Assembly (NCBI RefSeq): GCF_022539665.2
Contig: NC_081331.1
Location: 7,347,534-7,411,533, forward strand
Direction: 5' to 3'
Source: Daphnia carinata
Lineage: Eukaryota > Arthropoda > Branchiopoda > Diplostraca > Daphniidae
DNA length: 64,000 nt
Shown here piece after piece: positions 11,101-25,251 of this stretch (positions within the stretch are counted from its first letter, which is position 1; each line of letters starts with the position of its first letter). Made by a program: the position numbers and the translations under genes. Under the pieces are notes generated by a model. The model was given only the letters and a program-made list of their open reading frames with translations. It was not told the origin of the DNA and ran no database searches.

Positions 11101-14100
11101 ACTCTCTTTTTTTTTTTTTGTTTCCATCTCCCTTTTTACCTTCACTCATTTTCGTCGCAACCTTTTTTTGTTTTTTGTTTTTTTTTGTTATTCACTTTAC
11201 TTGTGCGTACCTCTTTGTCCGTTTGTCCGTGTGGTGCGTATAGATGACGCCCGGCGCGATGCGCGCCCCAAACGAAACACTGTACGATCGAGGTGGCCGA
11301 GAGAGTACGCAAGATTAATGAAGGTTGATTTTCACCATAGCTTTTCACATGATTTATTTATTTATTCCTTTTCCATGTGACGCCCGTCGAACGAACTAAA
11401 TGCGATACGAAGCGTGCCGCGAGTCAGTGCATAGGAAGAAGTGCACCTAATTCCAAAACAAAAAAAAAAGTCTGAATTTATTCTTCGACCCACAAACAAT
11501 CACGAAAAAAAAAAAAAAGAAATAATAAAAAATAAAAGGGGCGAAAAAGAGAAAAGAACGGAGGTCGAATGTGCAGAGCGCACGATACCACAAAAACGCC
11601 CACACTCAACGGCGTCGTGAATGCGTACGTGTTGCTTCGGTGTCTTAGGGGTCATCTCGTTACCTGGCAGACCGGATATCGAGTTCCAGTTGGCCGACTG
11701 GCAATAGGCGTCGTTCGACCTTTGACCGGCGCATTTGGAGGCCCGATGGGACAGGCACGACTTTAATGCGTGCGTGCGCTCACTGTCCAGACGTGTTTCT
11801 TTTCTCATTGTTGCCAAAGAAGAATGGATGCTAAGCAAGACAAGTATTAAAATGGAAAACAGGAACGAAAAAGAAGAATTGCAATAATAATAATAATAAT
11901 AAAAAAAAAAAAAATGGGGATCGTAGAGGTCACGGCGTCGTCGTCGTTGTTTTCATTCACACTCGTCCTCTGCCTGGCTAAGCTTGGCCCGTGTTGTGTG
12001 AGGGGAGGCCCCCGCGGCCAGGTTACTTTCCAAATGATTCACGCCGCCCCATTCCAACCAAACTGGACGGCATATCTCGCCTTTGCCCTCCCGCCTTCTT
12101 CCTTTTTTCTCTCTCGCTCTCTTCTTCTTGATTTCATTTCTTTTTTCTTTTTTTGTTCAGCTTTTTTTTTTTTTTTTTTTTTTGTTGTTCGGGATTTATG
12201 AAAGGAAATGGCTTTCGAAGCGGGATGCTAAAAACAGAATAAGACATGGAGAAGGGGAAGAGGTAGATAGAGAGAGAGCGCTGCGAGGTCAGTGACGAGA
12301 GGTCAGCGTGACGTTTCAATGGACGGGCGCGTGAATGAGAGATTGTTTCTGATCTCAGAGGTGGGTTTCATGCAATTGTGCAGGAGGTGGAGGTCAACTG
12401 GTGTAGGCAGAAGAGGTCGTGCAGCATTTTTTTTTTATTCCCTACTCCGCAAGTCTCTGCTCCCCGCCCTCCTCCCCCTCGCCTTTTTGTGGTCTCTTTT
12501 GTTACCCCGTTGTTTTCTCATCGGTGGAACACCGATCTCACCGAAATCCGTGTGTGTGTGTGTGTGACGATAGCAAAAAAGAAAGAGAGAGAAACAGAAT
12601 GAAGAAGAGAGGGGGGAACAAAAAAGAAAAGCACAAAAAAATGAATAAACACAACAACAAAATAAGAATGCGTCCATTAAAACGAAATTTTGGTGAGGGT
12701 CGCCAACGTGAGATTCAGGTCAGCCCGGAGAAAAAAAAAAAAAAAGGCTACAAACGTTTCATTTTTAAATCTTTTCTTTTTTCCTCGTAATCTAACCAAT
12801 TTTACCTATCAACTTTTGAACTAGTAATGTCGTTAGTTCAAAGCTTTATCATAATTTTTCTTCTTTGAAATTTCCATTTTTCTTTTTTTTTTTTTTGTTA
12901 CTTCACTTACAGTATCTTTAAAAGAGAATTAATTTTTTTTTCAATGTTGCTTTGTCGGGAAAGAGAAGAGGAATCGCAGTCAAATTAGTGAGGGCAACAG
13001 GTAAAACGTTTCACAGCGGTAGAGATTTCTTTTTTTTTTTTTATGTAGCGGTCAGTGCCAGTCGTTAGTTGATAGATGATGATGCCGAGCGCATCACCTG
13101 GCCGACCTTTTACGTCATCCGTGATAAAGCGTTAGAGCAAAAACGAAAGGAAAAAGAGGGAGAAAAATTCATCCATTCTCGTTTGAACTAACACCCATTA
13201 ACGAGTAGCCCAACTTTCATATCCGGTAACGGAAGATTAAACAACCTGCGCCCTACACATTGAACAACTTTGCTTCTTCATTTTCAGCGTCTCTTTTGTC
13301 TTTTATTGAGCGTATCTTTTTCGGGGAAGGGTTTTGCTGGCCCTGTTGATGTTAACCTGGTTCCAACAATAGCATTCTCACCGTTAAATAGCAATAACAA
13401 GGCTGAGCGCGAAGTTGTATTTCATCGCGCAGATGTACACCAACGCAATGCACAGCGGTTTATTTTGACTAATTGCACTTTCGTCACCGTCTCGTTTCAT
13501 TACACTGAACCTGAATAACGTTAACCAATAAAAAAAAAAAAAATCTGTTAAAATCATCGACTGATGTTGTGCCCTTCAGGTGTAGTCGCTACAACAACGG
13601 TGTCCAACAGTAACTGGACCCCTTTCAGATTGCCGAGTCATGTCCGTCGTTTCGTGCGCTATCGAGACAAGAGGCGGACAACGAGCCTTTCTTTTTTCCT
13701 CCTTTCAAAAGGTTTCAAAAAAAAAAAAAAAAAAAAAAACTAACTAAAGAAATAAAGAAAAAACACGAAAGTCTGTGATTTAAAAACAGAAGATAGTACC
13801 CGGAATGAACGATGGTCACTGACATTGCCTTTCAATTATTTCTCGGATGCAAACAAAAATAGATCCCGAACGATGGACAATCAAGCGAGACGAGAAGTAG
13901 AACTTCGAAACGATGCTGTTACTGATGTACTTAAAAAATAGCGTTTTACCGCAAAAGAGAAGTGACTGGTATTCGTCTTAGGACGTCATTTCAGGCTATG
14001 TTTGGGGTTCATATTCGTACGCAACATCCACTTTACGAAGAGCGTCAAAACGCTTTTACAAGTAGGTCAGCATCATGTTGCCTTCTTAATTGGTCACCAA

Positions 14101-17100
14101 AGGGTGAAGACAAATAGCTTTGCCAGTGTCATGGCCAGCAGCAGTTGTCACAATATGTAAAACTTGTGAACCCGTCATCAGGGAACAACATTGGCCACTA
14201 TTTTATCGCTCTTAAAAACGGCAACTTGGCTGTAAGTTGACGTCTCATTACTTTTTCGACCTCCATCTTCACGTTCAATATCGTTTTTTTTCCGTTTCCA
14301 TTTTATTGATATCTTGCAACAGCTTTCTAGAAAAAAAAAAAAAATAAAGGTTTATTTTTTATTGCGAGAGTCCCAACCGGACACAGCTTACGTATTCGCA
14401 GTCGGCAGAGGGTAGTATAAGGTGGCCCAACTGTCAACACATGTCCTGCATCCGGCAGGCCGATTAGTAGTCGAGCACACGAGTGTGTGAAATAATAACA
14501 AGTGCTTCACAAATCTATGGAAGCGGCGTAGCGTGCTTGTCTCAGTGTGTGTGTGTGTGTGTGAGTGTGTCTGTGGGAAAGAGAGAAGAGCGAAGGAGTG
14601 TGAGCTATACGTTAGGACTGAGCGTGCGCGCGTTCGCTTATTTATAACTAAAGGAATGATGGACGTGGTCAGACCTTTAACCGGACGTGCAGCTTATGGC
14701 GCGACACCGCGCGCTGTCGAGGCTGCCGGCCAACTGGGGCCATCCGTCACACTGTCAATTCGAACGTCATTTTCGCCTCTTATTTTTGTTTTGATTACGG
14801 CAAGGGAAATGAAACGAGGAAAATTTTTTAAAAAAGTTTGAAATATAAAAATAAACAAATAAAATGCGATGATGAAAGTGAACAAGAATAAAGCGTAGAA
14901 AAAAAAAACAAAACAAAAAAAAAACAGGCCAAGACAAAGAATATCAGCACATGAAATCAGGTCGGTACTGGTTGAAACCGACTTGCTATAGACCGTTGGT
15001 ATAAGGGAGGACCGTGGGTGGCGCACACCATTGTTTCTCTTTCTGCGTCTACCCATTTTTAATCTTGGCTTGCGGTCGAGGCCTTTTTTTTTTATTATTA
15101 TTTTTTGGTCACTATTGATACGAATCTCTCGCGACGGCCAAAAAAAGAAATCCTAAAAAAAAAAGCTAAAAGGGCGCAAGGAAAGACATGTAAAACCAAA
15201 TTGCGAGATCAAAACAAAACAAGAAAAAAAAAAAAAAAGTATAACCGGGGAATACAAACCCTAAAAACGGGCTGCCACAGGAAGTGTATAGATTATTGTG
15301 CTACTCCCGTTCCAAGATCACCAGTCACACGGAAGACAAAAGAGAAAAGAGATGAAAATCGGAGAGGAGCGGGGAGGGGGACAAAAAAGAAAACCGCGAA
15401 TATCCGGAGTAAATAGGACGAAGGATGCTGCGGCGTCCGCTCGCACCACTCGGATGTTGGTGACTTGGTTTTACGCTGAATGCACTCCACCTAAAAACAC
15501 ACGCAGACAAGCCTCAAATAAATCGTGAGAAAAAGAAAAAAAAAAAAAAAAAAAAAAAAGGTCACTAAGAAGCAATAGCGGAATCCATTGAGTTTCCAAA
15601 TAGCTCAAAAACTTGCTAAACAGAGTATGAAGGGCAATACAGACAGCGAGCGGAAGAAGAAGCTAAAGAGACAAGTAAGAAAAAAAAAAAAAATGGTTGG
15701 AATAGATTTATTTATTCCGGGTTTCTGGTCTCTCGACGGCAGCGACGGCGACGACGACTTCCTTTCCACTTTTTTTTTTTTTTTTTTAATTAATATAAAA
15801 AAAAAAAAATACTCGGCTTTTTCTCGTGTACTGTATGTGTGTAAGTATGTGTCGTTGTTGTTGTCCCCCCCTCCCCCCTCCTTGACTCTTGGTTTTTTTT
15901 TTTTTTTTTTTCTCCCGTCCGTCCGGGCGTGTAACTCGTGTGACGGAACCGGCACCGCCGCCCCTCCACCCTTTACGCGCTTGTTTTCCTCCCTTTTAGG
16001 ACTCTCTCTCGTTCCCTCGTCCTCTTGTTGTTCGCTCTCACTGGGTCTCTCTCTCTCTCTCTCTCTCTCTCTTTTCTTGCTCTTATGTTGTGGTGTGTTA
16101 CCGATGAACTTGGCGGAACATCCTGTTTGTTTCGGCAACCAGATACTGTTGGGAACGTTCCATAACCCCCATTTCTCGGTCGTGTCACAAGGCGAGCGCT
16201 CTTAGCCAATTCGTCTCCCTATCATCCACCTCCTCCTTGCCCTTCCTCTCTCATTCTTGCATTTTTTTACTTCGTTTTTTTTTTCTTCTTTTTTCTCATG
16301 AGGGGGTAGAAACAAGAGGTGAAGGGGGTGGAAAGGCAATCGGATGTCTTGCATCATCGTTTTTCCTTACCGTTCGTATCCCGAAAGTTTGGCAATGCCC
16401 TGGCACGACACTTCATTTTTTTTTAGTCCCCCCCCCCCTTTTTTCTCCCCCCTTTCCAAAAACATGACGGCACTTTTCCTAAGACGCCAATAGAATTCCA
16501 CACTACCCGGCGAAAAAAGCCTCCAGCGGATGAAATTGGAGATTTCCAGCGTTTTTTTTTTTTTTTTTTTTTTTTCCGTGTGTATGTTTTGTTTTGTTTT
16601 ACCCTCTTTTTCTCGGGGTTACTAGTTCCGCCGTATTGTGTAACAAGGTCTCTCACTCGCTCTTTTTCAAAGAGGTTGATAAGTGCGGACGTTTAAGGTG
16701 GACTCGAGCAGGGGAAACTTTAGGACGAGATGGGGAAAACACGCCCTCCTTAACGAATCCATCTCAAGTGAAGCCCTCTCGTCCTCTTGCCTTAAAATAA
16801 TGGCATTTCCATTTCGTCCTCGTTTCTCTCTCTCTCTCTCTTTTTTTTTTTCTCCCCATTTCCCCCCTTTCGGCTTTGATTTAATTCTGCCAGTTGTTTG
16901 TTCGACGTTTTGTGTGAATCCGCACGCCAAGCCACCGGCGGATATGAACCTCTTGAAATTGAATAAAAAGAATCAAGAGTTTTTTTTTAAATTTTTATAA
17001 AGAGAACGATGGCCATATCTAGACATCAGGTAAAGGTATTCGAGAGCCACACCAAACAACTTTCCAATCAGCAGTAATTTTTGTTCTGCGTGGCATTGTT

Positions 17101-20100
17101 GCTCTTGAAACTGTTCTGCTAACTCTAATCAAAGAAACGTTCGGTAAGCTAAACACATAAAAAAAACAAGCCACGATAAAATATAAAAAAAAAAAGACTA
17201 GGCGACTAAAGCACAAAAAGTCAGGACCCACCCAGCATTAAAACATTTCTCCTGCTATCGGTGGAACAAAACAAAACAAAAAAAATCAAAATGGCTCTTT
17301 TTTTTTTTTTTTTTTTGCCTTTTAACTACAAGCTTTTGAAAAAGTCCAATGGAATCAAGAGTGAGGGCGCATAGAGCGTAGATTTCGTTTGGTCTTTTTT
17401 CTAACGTTTAGGGGTGTACGCCATGGTCGGTTGATGCCATATTGTTTTCTTGTTTTGCGCCTTTTTTTCTGATTTTTTTGGGGTCGTTTTCAGTCTTCCT
17501 CATTTTTTTTTCTTTTTTTTTTTTTCTGTTATTGTTATCGTGTTGTTGTTCCTGTCACGTCGAGCAGAGCCGGAAGAAATGGCTCCCGATTCGCTGACGT
17601 GCGGCGTCTGCAGGAAAGAGTTCCCGCTGGGAGAGATCGTCCGCTTCATCCAGCACAAGGTCCTCTCTTGCAACAAAGAAAACTACCGGGTAATGTGCGC
17701 CCGCTCCGGTCGCGGCGGCGGCGGACCCGACGCTGACGACCTTTCGCTTCAAATCGACAGCGGCGGCAGCAGCGGGAACACCGCATCCACCACCACGGGA
17801 TCCGTTTGCTCGAGGAGGCCTAGCATCTCGGCACCGATCAACAGTCGCCGTTTGACAGCAACCATCTCGTCCTCATCGGCACTGACCTCGGCCACTGACA
17901 CAGCCGACGACGTGCCAACTGAAGCTGGCGCTGGACAGAGTGATCCTTGTTGTTCTGTCAAGGCTGAAGAGGTTGAAGATCGTACCGGAGCCCATAAAGG
18001 CCCAACAACAGCCGATGCCGAATCCAACACGGTCAACTCCGGTAAGAAGAACCATCCATCTTATTCTCCCATCGATTTCAATTGGTTCCAAATTGTTCGC
18101 ATCTCCGTCGACCGATCGCGATCTAGAAGCATTAAAAAACTTGACCGAGGGAAAGGCCTCTCAAAAGGAATTCCATAAATATAACACACACACACACACA
18201 AAACTAAATCAAACACGAAGGAATCAACAGCCTAAGAAAAAAGGGGAAATTGGATTCGAATAGCCGATAAGAAATGAAGCTGGGTTTACGCCTGGGAAAG
18301 CAAGCCGACGAAACTTGGCCAACTCGTTTTCAATCTGCCGCTCGCATCAGGAAAAAAAAAAAAAAGAAAGAAAGACGGACATTGGCATGTCAGTCCGCAC
18401 GAATTCAAAATGCAGCGTGTCCGGGAAATGCCGGACTGTGCGTCCGAGACGCTTCACGAATCATCGTAAAAATAACGAAATGAAAAGATAAGATGGAGAA
18501 ACAACGCCGACCACCGCCCCCGCTGAGCGCGCCGCTCGACGGTGGTCCGTCCGTCCGTTCCGCACAGAAATACTTATCAACAATGTATTTTTTTTTTTTT
18601 TTTTTCGGTTTTTCTTCGTTTTTTTCGGGGATTTGCTTTTTTTTTTTCTAGATTCTAAGTATTTTCGTTGACAAACAAAAGAGAGCTAGGATAAACAACT
18701 CAAAAACACGAAACGAAGGAAATCCAGGATAAAACGAGGCGAACACGAAGAGTTTCAAATATTTTGAGTGTAACGTTGAGAGCCGAATCCTCAATGGTTT
18801 GATGCACCGAACTTATTCTAACCGTAGGACAAGGCACTTTATGAGCGGTTGATGCTTAAAGCTGCTTCACGCGTCATATATTTTCCTTCTTGTTTTCGAT
18901 TTTTATTTTTTTTTCCTCCTAATCAACTCAAACCGTTTTATAATCTTGAATAATTACCTGTAACGAAATGTTAAAAAGGCCATCATTCTTTGATAAATCA
19001 AAGTTCGGCACGTAAGAAAACTATGCGATCAATACGAAAAGGAATAAGCTTAAACTTCAAATAACTACAATATTAATCGAAACCAAAGAGAGCTCGCAGC
19101 TAGGCTTATGTTTTTGCCTTCGTTCTTGATTGTCTAACGTTTCGTGTCAACGATGGTCTGCCAACCGGATCGAAGTGACAGATCCACCTCTTCTTTCTTT
19201 TCTTCATTTCTTCGCCTCAATCTTTTCTTTACCGTCTCCTTCACTTTTTTCTTTTCACTTCTCTGCAACTTGAACCTGCAATTTTTCAAAGAGAAAAAAA
19301 AAAAAAAAATTTTTTTTTTAAAGGCCAAGGAGAAATACAGGTAGTCCGATGGAGGGACAGAACGCTAATAGAATCTTTTCTTGTTTTAAACAAACCAAAA
19401 AACCATTGGTTAAGCTTTGCGTACCCGAAAAAAATGGCAAAAAAATTAGAAACAAAAGAAAAGACAAGGGGAAAATAAAATGATAAATAAGCAAACAAAA
19501 GATGGCATTGAATTCGGCTGTGAACAATTACCACGCCAATATGACGTGAAAAACAAAAATCCAAGGATAATCAAGAAATCAACTCTTTTGTCTATTTTTC
19601 GAGTACCGCGGTTGACATCTTCTTCCCTCAACTTCAAACAATTTTTTTTTCCCATCGTACTATACCATTTTTTTTTGTTGTTGTTGTTTAACCTTTAATT
19701 AATTCTGAAGGTCTGTTAAGCCACAGGAATGAAAACGTTTTTCTTTTTACCTATCGATTGTAAAGCCAGAAAATTGCGGCCAATGGCAAGTTTGACAAAC
19801 GGGTCAGGGAACAATGATCAGGATTAGATATCTTTATGACTATTTGTCAAAATTGTCTTCATGCCGAGATGCAACGACGTCCTACTTTTTGCAGCCTGTC
19901 GTTTTTCGCGTCCGGCAAAGCGGAACGCGTCGTCTTTCTTTTCCTGACTTGGCCGGACAATTTGCTTCGTAGTCTGTGCTTATACATTATGTGCACAACA
20001 TATTTTTCTTTCTAGAGATAGAAAGGCGGCGGAATTGCCTCGATAAAGAGAGAAAAGAAAAACAAAAAAAAACACATGCACGGGAATTACAAATTCGTGA

Positions 20101-23100
20101 CATTTTTTAACGCTTGCAGCGCACTCGATTTTCAAAGTATTATATCAACTCCTGCTATTTTTCGCTGTTATTTTCACATCCTGGAAAACATTTTCGATTT
20201 TATCTCTTTCCAGTTTTTTTTTTTTGTTTTGTTCACCATTTTTATTATTATTATTATTCATTTATTTTTACGTGGCCAAGGAACGGGTCAGTTTCCTTTC
20301 CATCAGCATCATACTTTTTGCGATTTACTTGCATAATGGTTGTCATGCTCCGTCCGCTGGCCTCAGCCCTTGTTGACTATACGGGACACTCATCTTTTAT
20401 CTGTTTCCTACATCTTAGCCCCAATTCAATTGGACTTTTTGTATTGGCCGTTCACCAGCAACAGAACCAGTCAATCAATTAAAAAAAAAAAAATAGTAAA
20501 AAACTGCTATATTACCCAAGGATTTGCTGATAGGCATCGATTGATGCAGCTACCCACCGCCATGTAAATGTTGTCCTACACGCCCAACCCAACTTTGAGT
20601 TGCAGAATCTTTTTTTTTCTTTTCATCGTTTTTTTTTTTTTCGTTCTAAAAAGTTGTTCTAAAAGGAACAAAATTTTCAACTAGACACAAGTCAGGCGCA
20701 ATGGGTTTTAAGCGAAGAAGGAGAGACCTCCAAGACACAAAGTTGGTTAATGAAAGAAAAAGCGAAAAACGAAATAGAAGGAGAAGAGCAAAAAAAAAAA
20801 AAAAAAAAAATCAAATGGAGAGAGAGAGAGCACAAAAAAAAAAGAGCACGCGTCTCGGAGCATTTAGCAACGCCCCGCGTGAAAGACCATTCGTTCCACA
20901 TTTCAATTCATCTCACCTCCCTTTCACGTGCGCTCTCGTACTCGTTTACACGCGCAACGGAACGTAGTATTGCACCGCTCTCGCGCACCACGTTGCGTCT
21001 ATTTACCGAAAGGGAAATAATCATAAAAATAAAAGAGAGAGAGAGAGAGAGAGAGAGAGGAAGAAGAAGAAAAAAAAAATCTATTCCCAGTTTGAGGTCG
21101 TTTGGATCACTTTTGGTGGGCAAGTCTTTCTTGCGAACCACCACCCCACTCGTCCCATCCTCCCAAAATTCATTTTCGTGGTTTGATGGTTACGCTGTAT
21201 GCGCCGTCAAAGTTATCGGTAACGGCGTATGTCTGTACGCCCTTTTTCTTTAAGAAACAAAAAAAAGAAAAGAAAAGAAAACAACATACACGCACACACA
21301 CACGCGTACAAAGGCGCACACACACACATTCTTTGGATGCACCACAAATAAACAAATAAAAATAAATAAATAAATAAAGCGATACCTCTTTCCTTCGTCC
21401 AGCGCGTGCCCGGCCCCTCTTTCTACAAGCTGATAGCTTTTTTTTTTGTTTTGTTTTGCTTTTGCTTTTTTTTTTTATGGTCATGTCGTGTTGTTTTTCT
21501 TTTGTGTGTAATTCTTCCCGTTGTGGTCGTCATTTTTTTTTGTCGGCCATCGTCGTTATAGTCGTTGATGTCATCGTCTTGTGAAACGAAGCGGTTGCGC
21601 CATGACGGCTGTCGTGCACATTCACTTTGCGGTTGGTCCGTTCTCAGCCTCGGCCCGTTTTTTTCCATCCGCCACCCCCGTCGTATCACGTCGCCGAATC
21701 GGGCAAGTCATTCAGAGGTGGTCTCCCCCCTCCTACCAATGACAACCAGTGATCGGCTTCGGCATCAACGTGAACAAGGGGACAAGACACGCGACAAAGA
21801 AAAATACAAAAGAAACTGAGGAGAATAACGAAGGAGCAAAAAGAAAAAAAAATCAATAAACTGAAAAAAAATAAATAAAAGGGTAGATGTCGAGGATAGT
21901 AGGAATGCCGTTTGAAATCGTTCACAATGTCTACACAGAAAGAGAGGAAAAGATTTTTTTTTTTTTTTTATAATTTTTTTTTTTTTTTAAAGCTTTGACT
22001 CCCTGCCATGCTTGCTCGTAACCCCGTACTGTGTTGCTTTCTTCATCGACTAGCTTCGGCTTGATTAAGTGCAACGATTCTATGAAGACCCATCGGCTGG
22101 GAAGTACATTCGCATCCTCGCCAATGGTAGACAACCGGCCTCTCTCGGTCAGGTTCTTGAAGTTCTCCCAGCTGATGCCTGACAAATTCGTTTCGTAATT
22201 AAAAACGAGTTGGCGCGAACCCCACCGTTCAACACTACTATAGTATATGCCTTCCGACATGTCTTGAGACCTAAGACAGGCTAGATTTGTTAAATGGACT
22301 GGCAGCCAAACAAAAGGAGAGAGTGAGTCATTCTCGCCATGTGAGCCAACGTCATTGGGATATGGGCGTTGTGGATGCATAGAAAAAAGAGAGAGAGAAA
22401 TCATAATCACCATTAAAAAAACGTGGGGGGGGGGGGGGAATGAGAAAGAAAAAAAACAAAAAAAACAAAAGAAAATATCGTCTTGCACGGTGAGGACTCT
22501 GGCAGACTATGGTGGAGGCAGCGGGCGACGAGGACCACCTGCTACTACCGTGCACATGTAGGCATGGCGAGGGGGGTTATAGATGAGGAGGTCACCTTTA
22601 GCGCCTACCTTAGCAAGCTTACTGCAGAATGACATATTGAATGGGTATCTCTACCTCTCTCTCTCTTTCCCATTCTCAGTTTCTTGCTCGTATCTTTTTT
22701 GGTGGCCTTTTCTTATGTGCTCCGTTACCTTCGCCCAGCCATTTTGGTGGTCCGCCCTCGTCATCATCGTGGTCGTCCACACCGCCAACCACGGCCACCG
22801 TCTGTAACAGAAATTAAGGCCACGAATTGTTTCACGTTGGTGCCAAATTAGAAAAAGAAAAAAAAGAGGGGAGAAAAAGAATAACGAGCAAGAAAGAACA
22901 AGAGAAGAACGAATAGAAACCGCGCCTTCAATTTTCATGCATTTATGCACTTCCACCTCCCAGGCTACTCTTGGCTACCTACCCACCGTCGAGCGGACGC
23001 TAACATACTCCCGCACATGCGGATGCATAGCAAAAAGAAAGACAATGAGAAACTACTCGAGCGACAATCGTGAAGAACAAGAGATGGAGACTGAGGCAGG

Positions 23101-25217
23101 ACGTCAACATTCGATAAGAAAATGAGGGAAAAAAAACAAAAAAAACACAAAAGTCGGTCGGTGAGGCAAAAGCTCGTCATCGTGGGAGGTCGCCATCACT
23201 GCGTGGACCCACAAAAAGGGCCAGACACACAGCGAAAAGCCATAATGCATATAGTATACGATATGTATTCTATATTTAAAACAGCAAAAAAAGAAGTCAC
23301 GTCTGACGGGATGTTGCGTTTTTCCTTTTTTTTTTGTAATTTTTTTTTTCCGCATCGACTGCATCCAACTCTCTTTTTATTCGACCACAGTTAACGTGTA
23401 GTTGCAATTTTTTTTTTTTTTACTTGCCGACCCCTTTTTTTTATTTTCATATTGTTTTTGGTTTTTTTTAGAGGGGTTTATCTTGAGAATTTTGGCTGCT
23501 GCTGCTTATCTTTCTCGTTGTGTTTTCAGTGACATTCCCCTTTTGTTTCTTGGCAATGAGACGGTTCGATGTGAAACATCGAATCTCGTCAGCACACTCT
23601 ATAAGAGACAGCAGCAAAAGTCCAAACAGAGATAAACTGACAGCAAGAAATAGAAGAAAAAAGAAATAGAAACGGTGTGTAGCTGCGTAGGTGGGCGCCA
23701 CTTGCTTTCCTGTCTCATTTCCAAAGCGAGACGTCTTAGTTGTAACGATTCCATCCGATCATGATCGAGATCGGAAATCGCTGTACGAGACGTGGTAGAT
23801 GGAACGTCGACGTGGAATCGACAACTCCCAAAAGACGAGTGGACCAAGGACAAGCACGTCGTTGATGATGATCGTTTGACGTTCTATCTGTACTTATTAT
23901 GGACGCATTAAGGCCACATCGTTGACTCGTTTGGCCCCCTCCAATGCGCCAGCCGATACATTTTCAGGAGGCATGTAAGGGAAGACTAGCAAGGAGTTGG
24001 AGGAGGCGCGAAGCCAATGTCCGATACCAATTAGCTCCATCGTGGACCCATTCTAATCGTCCGTCTCTGTCGCAGGGCCAGAAGCAAATCGAATTTGCCG
24101 TTGACCTGTTTCCCAACTCTTGCAATCCGGTCGCCGTATATCCTTTTTCTTTCCCTTGCCGACTCGTCTCTCTCGGAGGAATTGTGATGATCAGCCCCCA
24201 CTAATGAGCGTCGTGTCGCTCGTCCTAATCCCCCTTCTTTCTTTATCGATTCTTTATTACTCCATTCTTCATTCTCGGACGGCGCCATCGAGGATCCCTA
24301 ATTTTTCGTTGGGTGCACGGCCAGACAAAATGTCGAAGGCTTCAACAACACACACATACACACACACACACACAAAAAAAAAAAAAGAGGAGAAATAAAA
24401 ATTATAGCCTGCCATTGTGGCGCATAGGGAAAGTGACGGAAGATTGATCGCAATCAAAATCACGATTTACCTGGCGAAACGGAATAAGATAAAAAAAAAA
24501 AAAAAACAAAAAAAAAAAACAACGGGTCGACAGTAATGCAAAGTACGAACCTTTTGAGAAGTGCATAATCGGCTGTTCGGGCTATTTTTCTCTTTTTCTA
24601 TTCCGGCTGTGCGGAATACGTTTCACGAAGAGATTTGATTTTGTAGACATGGCCAATGACGAAGCAGAGTTCTATCTTGTTTTGTTTTGACGCTGATTAT
24701 GTTTGCGCGGACAAAGTCCCCTCAGCCGCAACCGACTGATAATGCTACCACGCTAAATGGAACAGTCAATTCAGAGTCGACTTCATTTTGTCCGAACCAT
24801 CCAACTATTGTTTTCCAATTTAACTCTTCTTTTTTTTCCCTTCGCTGCCTCTTCCTCCTAAAGACGACGCTTGTGTAGGTGTGTATGTTATTTCTTGATT
24901 TTCAATAGCCACTGTGACCATTGTTTGGCTTTTCGTCATTGAAAAGGCGACGCATAATGACTGAATAATTTCTTACGAATTGAAGCGGAGGGTAACGGCC
25001 AAAATGTCATCGTTGTGGGGCAATGAGAAAAGGATTCCCCAAACACTTTTAAAAGCGACCAAACGAACGATAACCGTCATTAAAATTTTATTTTTTTTCA
25101 TTGGATCTTTTCAGACCCTAAGAAAGACCCGAAAATAAAATTAACTAACAAAAAAAGCAAACAGGAATTGGGATAAGGGAAATAAGAAGGCAGATGAAAT
25201 AAATTCAAGGCAAAAAG

Positions 25218-25251
<34 letters not shown>

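Larger units (their letters stand above)
5149..17567 (+). other. BCL11: BCL11 homologue intron 1 (12.4 kb)
   Basis: Donor GTAAGA at 5149 and acceptor AG at 17566-17567. No further coding exon of the family was recognised inside. The intron is A+T-rich with many homopolymers and microsatellites, broken by G+C-richer islands without poly-A/T (about 5520-5640, 9900-10100, 11560-11770, 13050-13130, 14640-14770), which are candidate enhancers. It holds two full CRE palindromes (8188-8195, 8526-8533), an imperfect inverted repeat (5548-5559 with 5617-5629), and A and G tracts at 10653-10667 and 10906-10945. Minus-strand open frames near 17020-17120 look faintly exon-like. Confidence 0.8.

Noticed and set aside
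11690-14700. Two intron 1 frames sharing the peptide VVRPLTG (near 11716 and 14665)
   Set aside because: The nucleotide match is short and imperfect and does not extend, so chance is the simplest explanation.
15588-16205. Open frames of about 200 residues on both strands at 15.6-16.2 kb
   Set aside because: They translate poly-T, CT repeats and Lys/Phe or Ser/Leu simple sequence in intron 1.
17450-17567. Hydrophobic Phe-rich N-terminus of the open frame before exon 2, resembling a signal peptide
   Set aside because: It is translation of the T-rich splice-acceptor tract. The family is nuclear and the exon starts at 17568.
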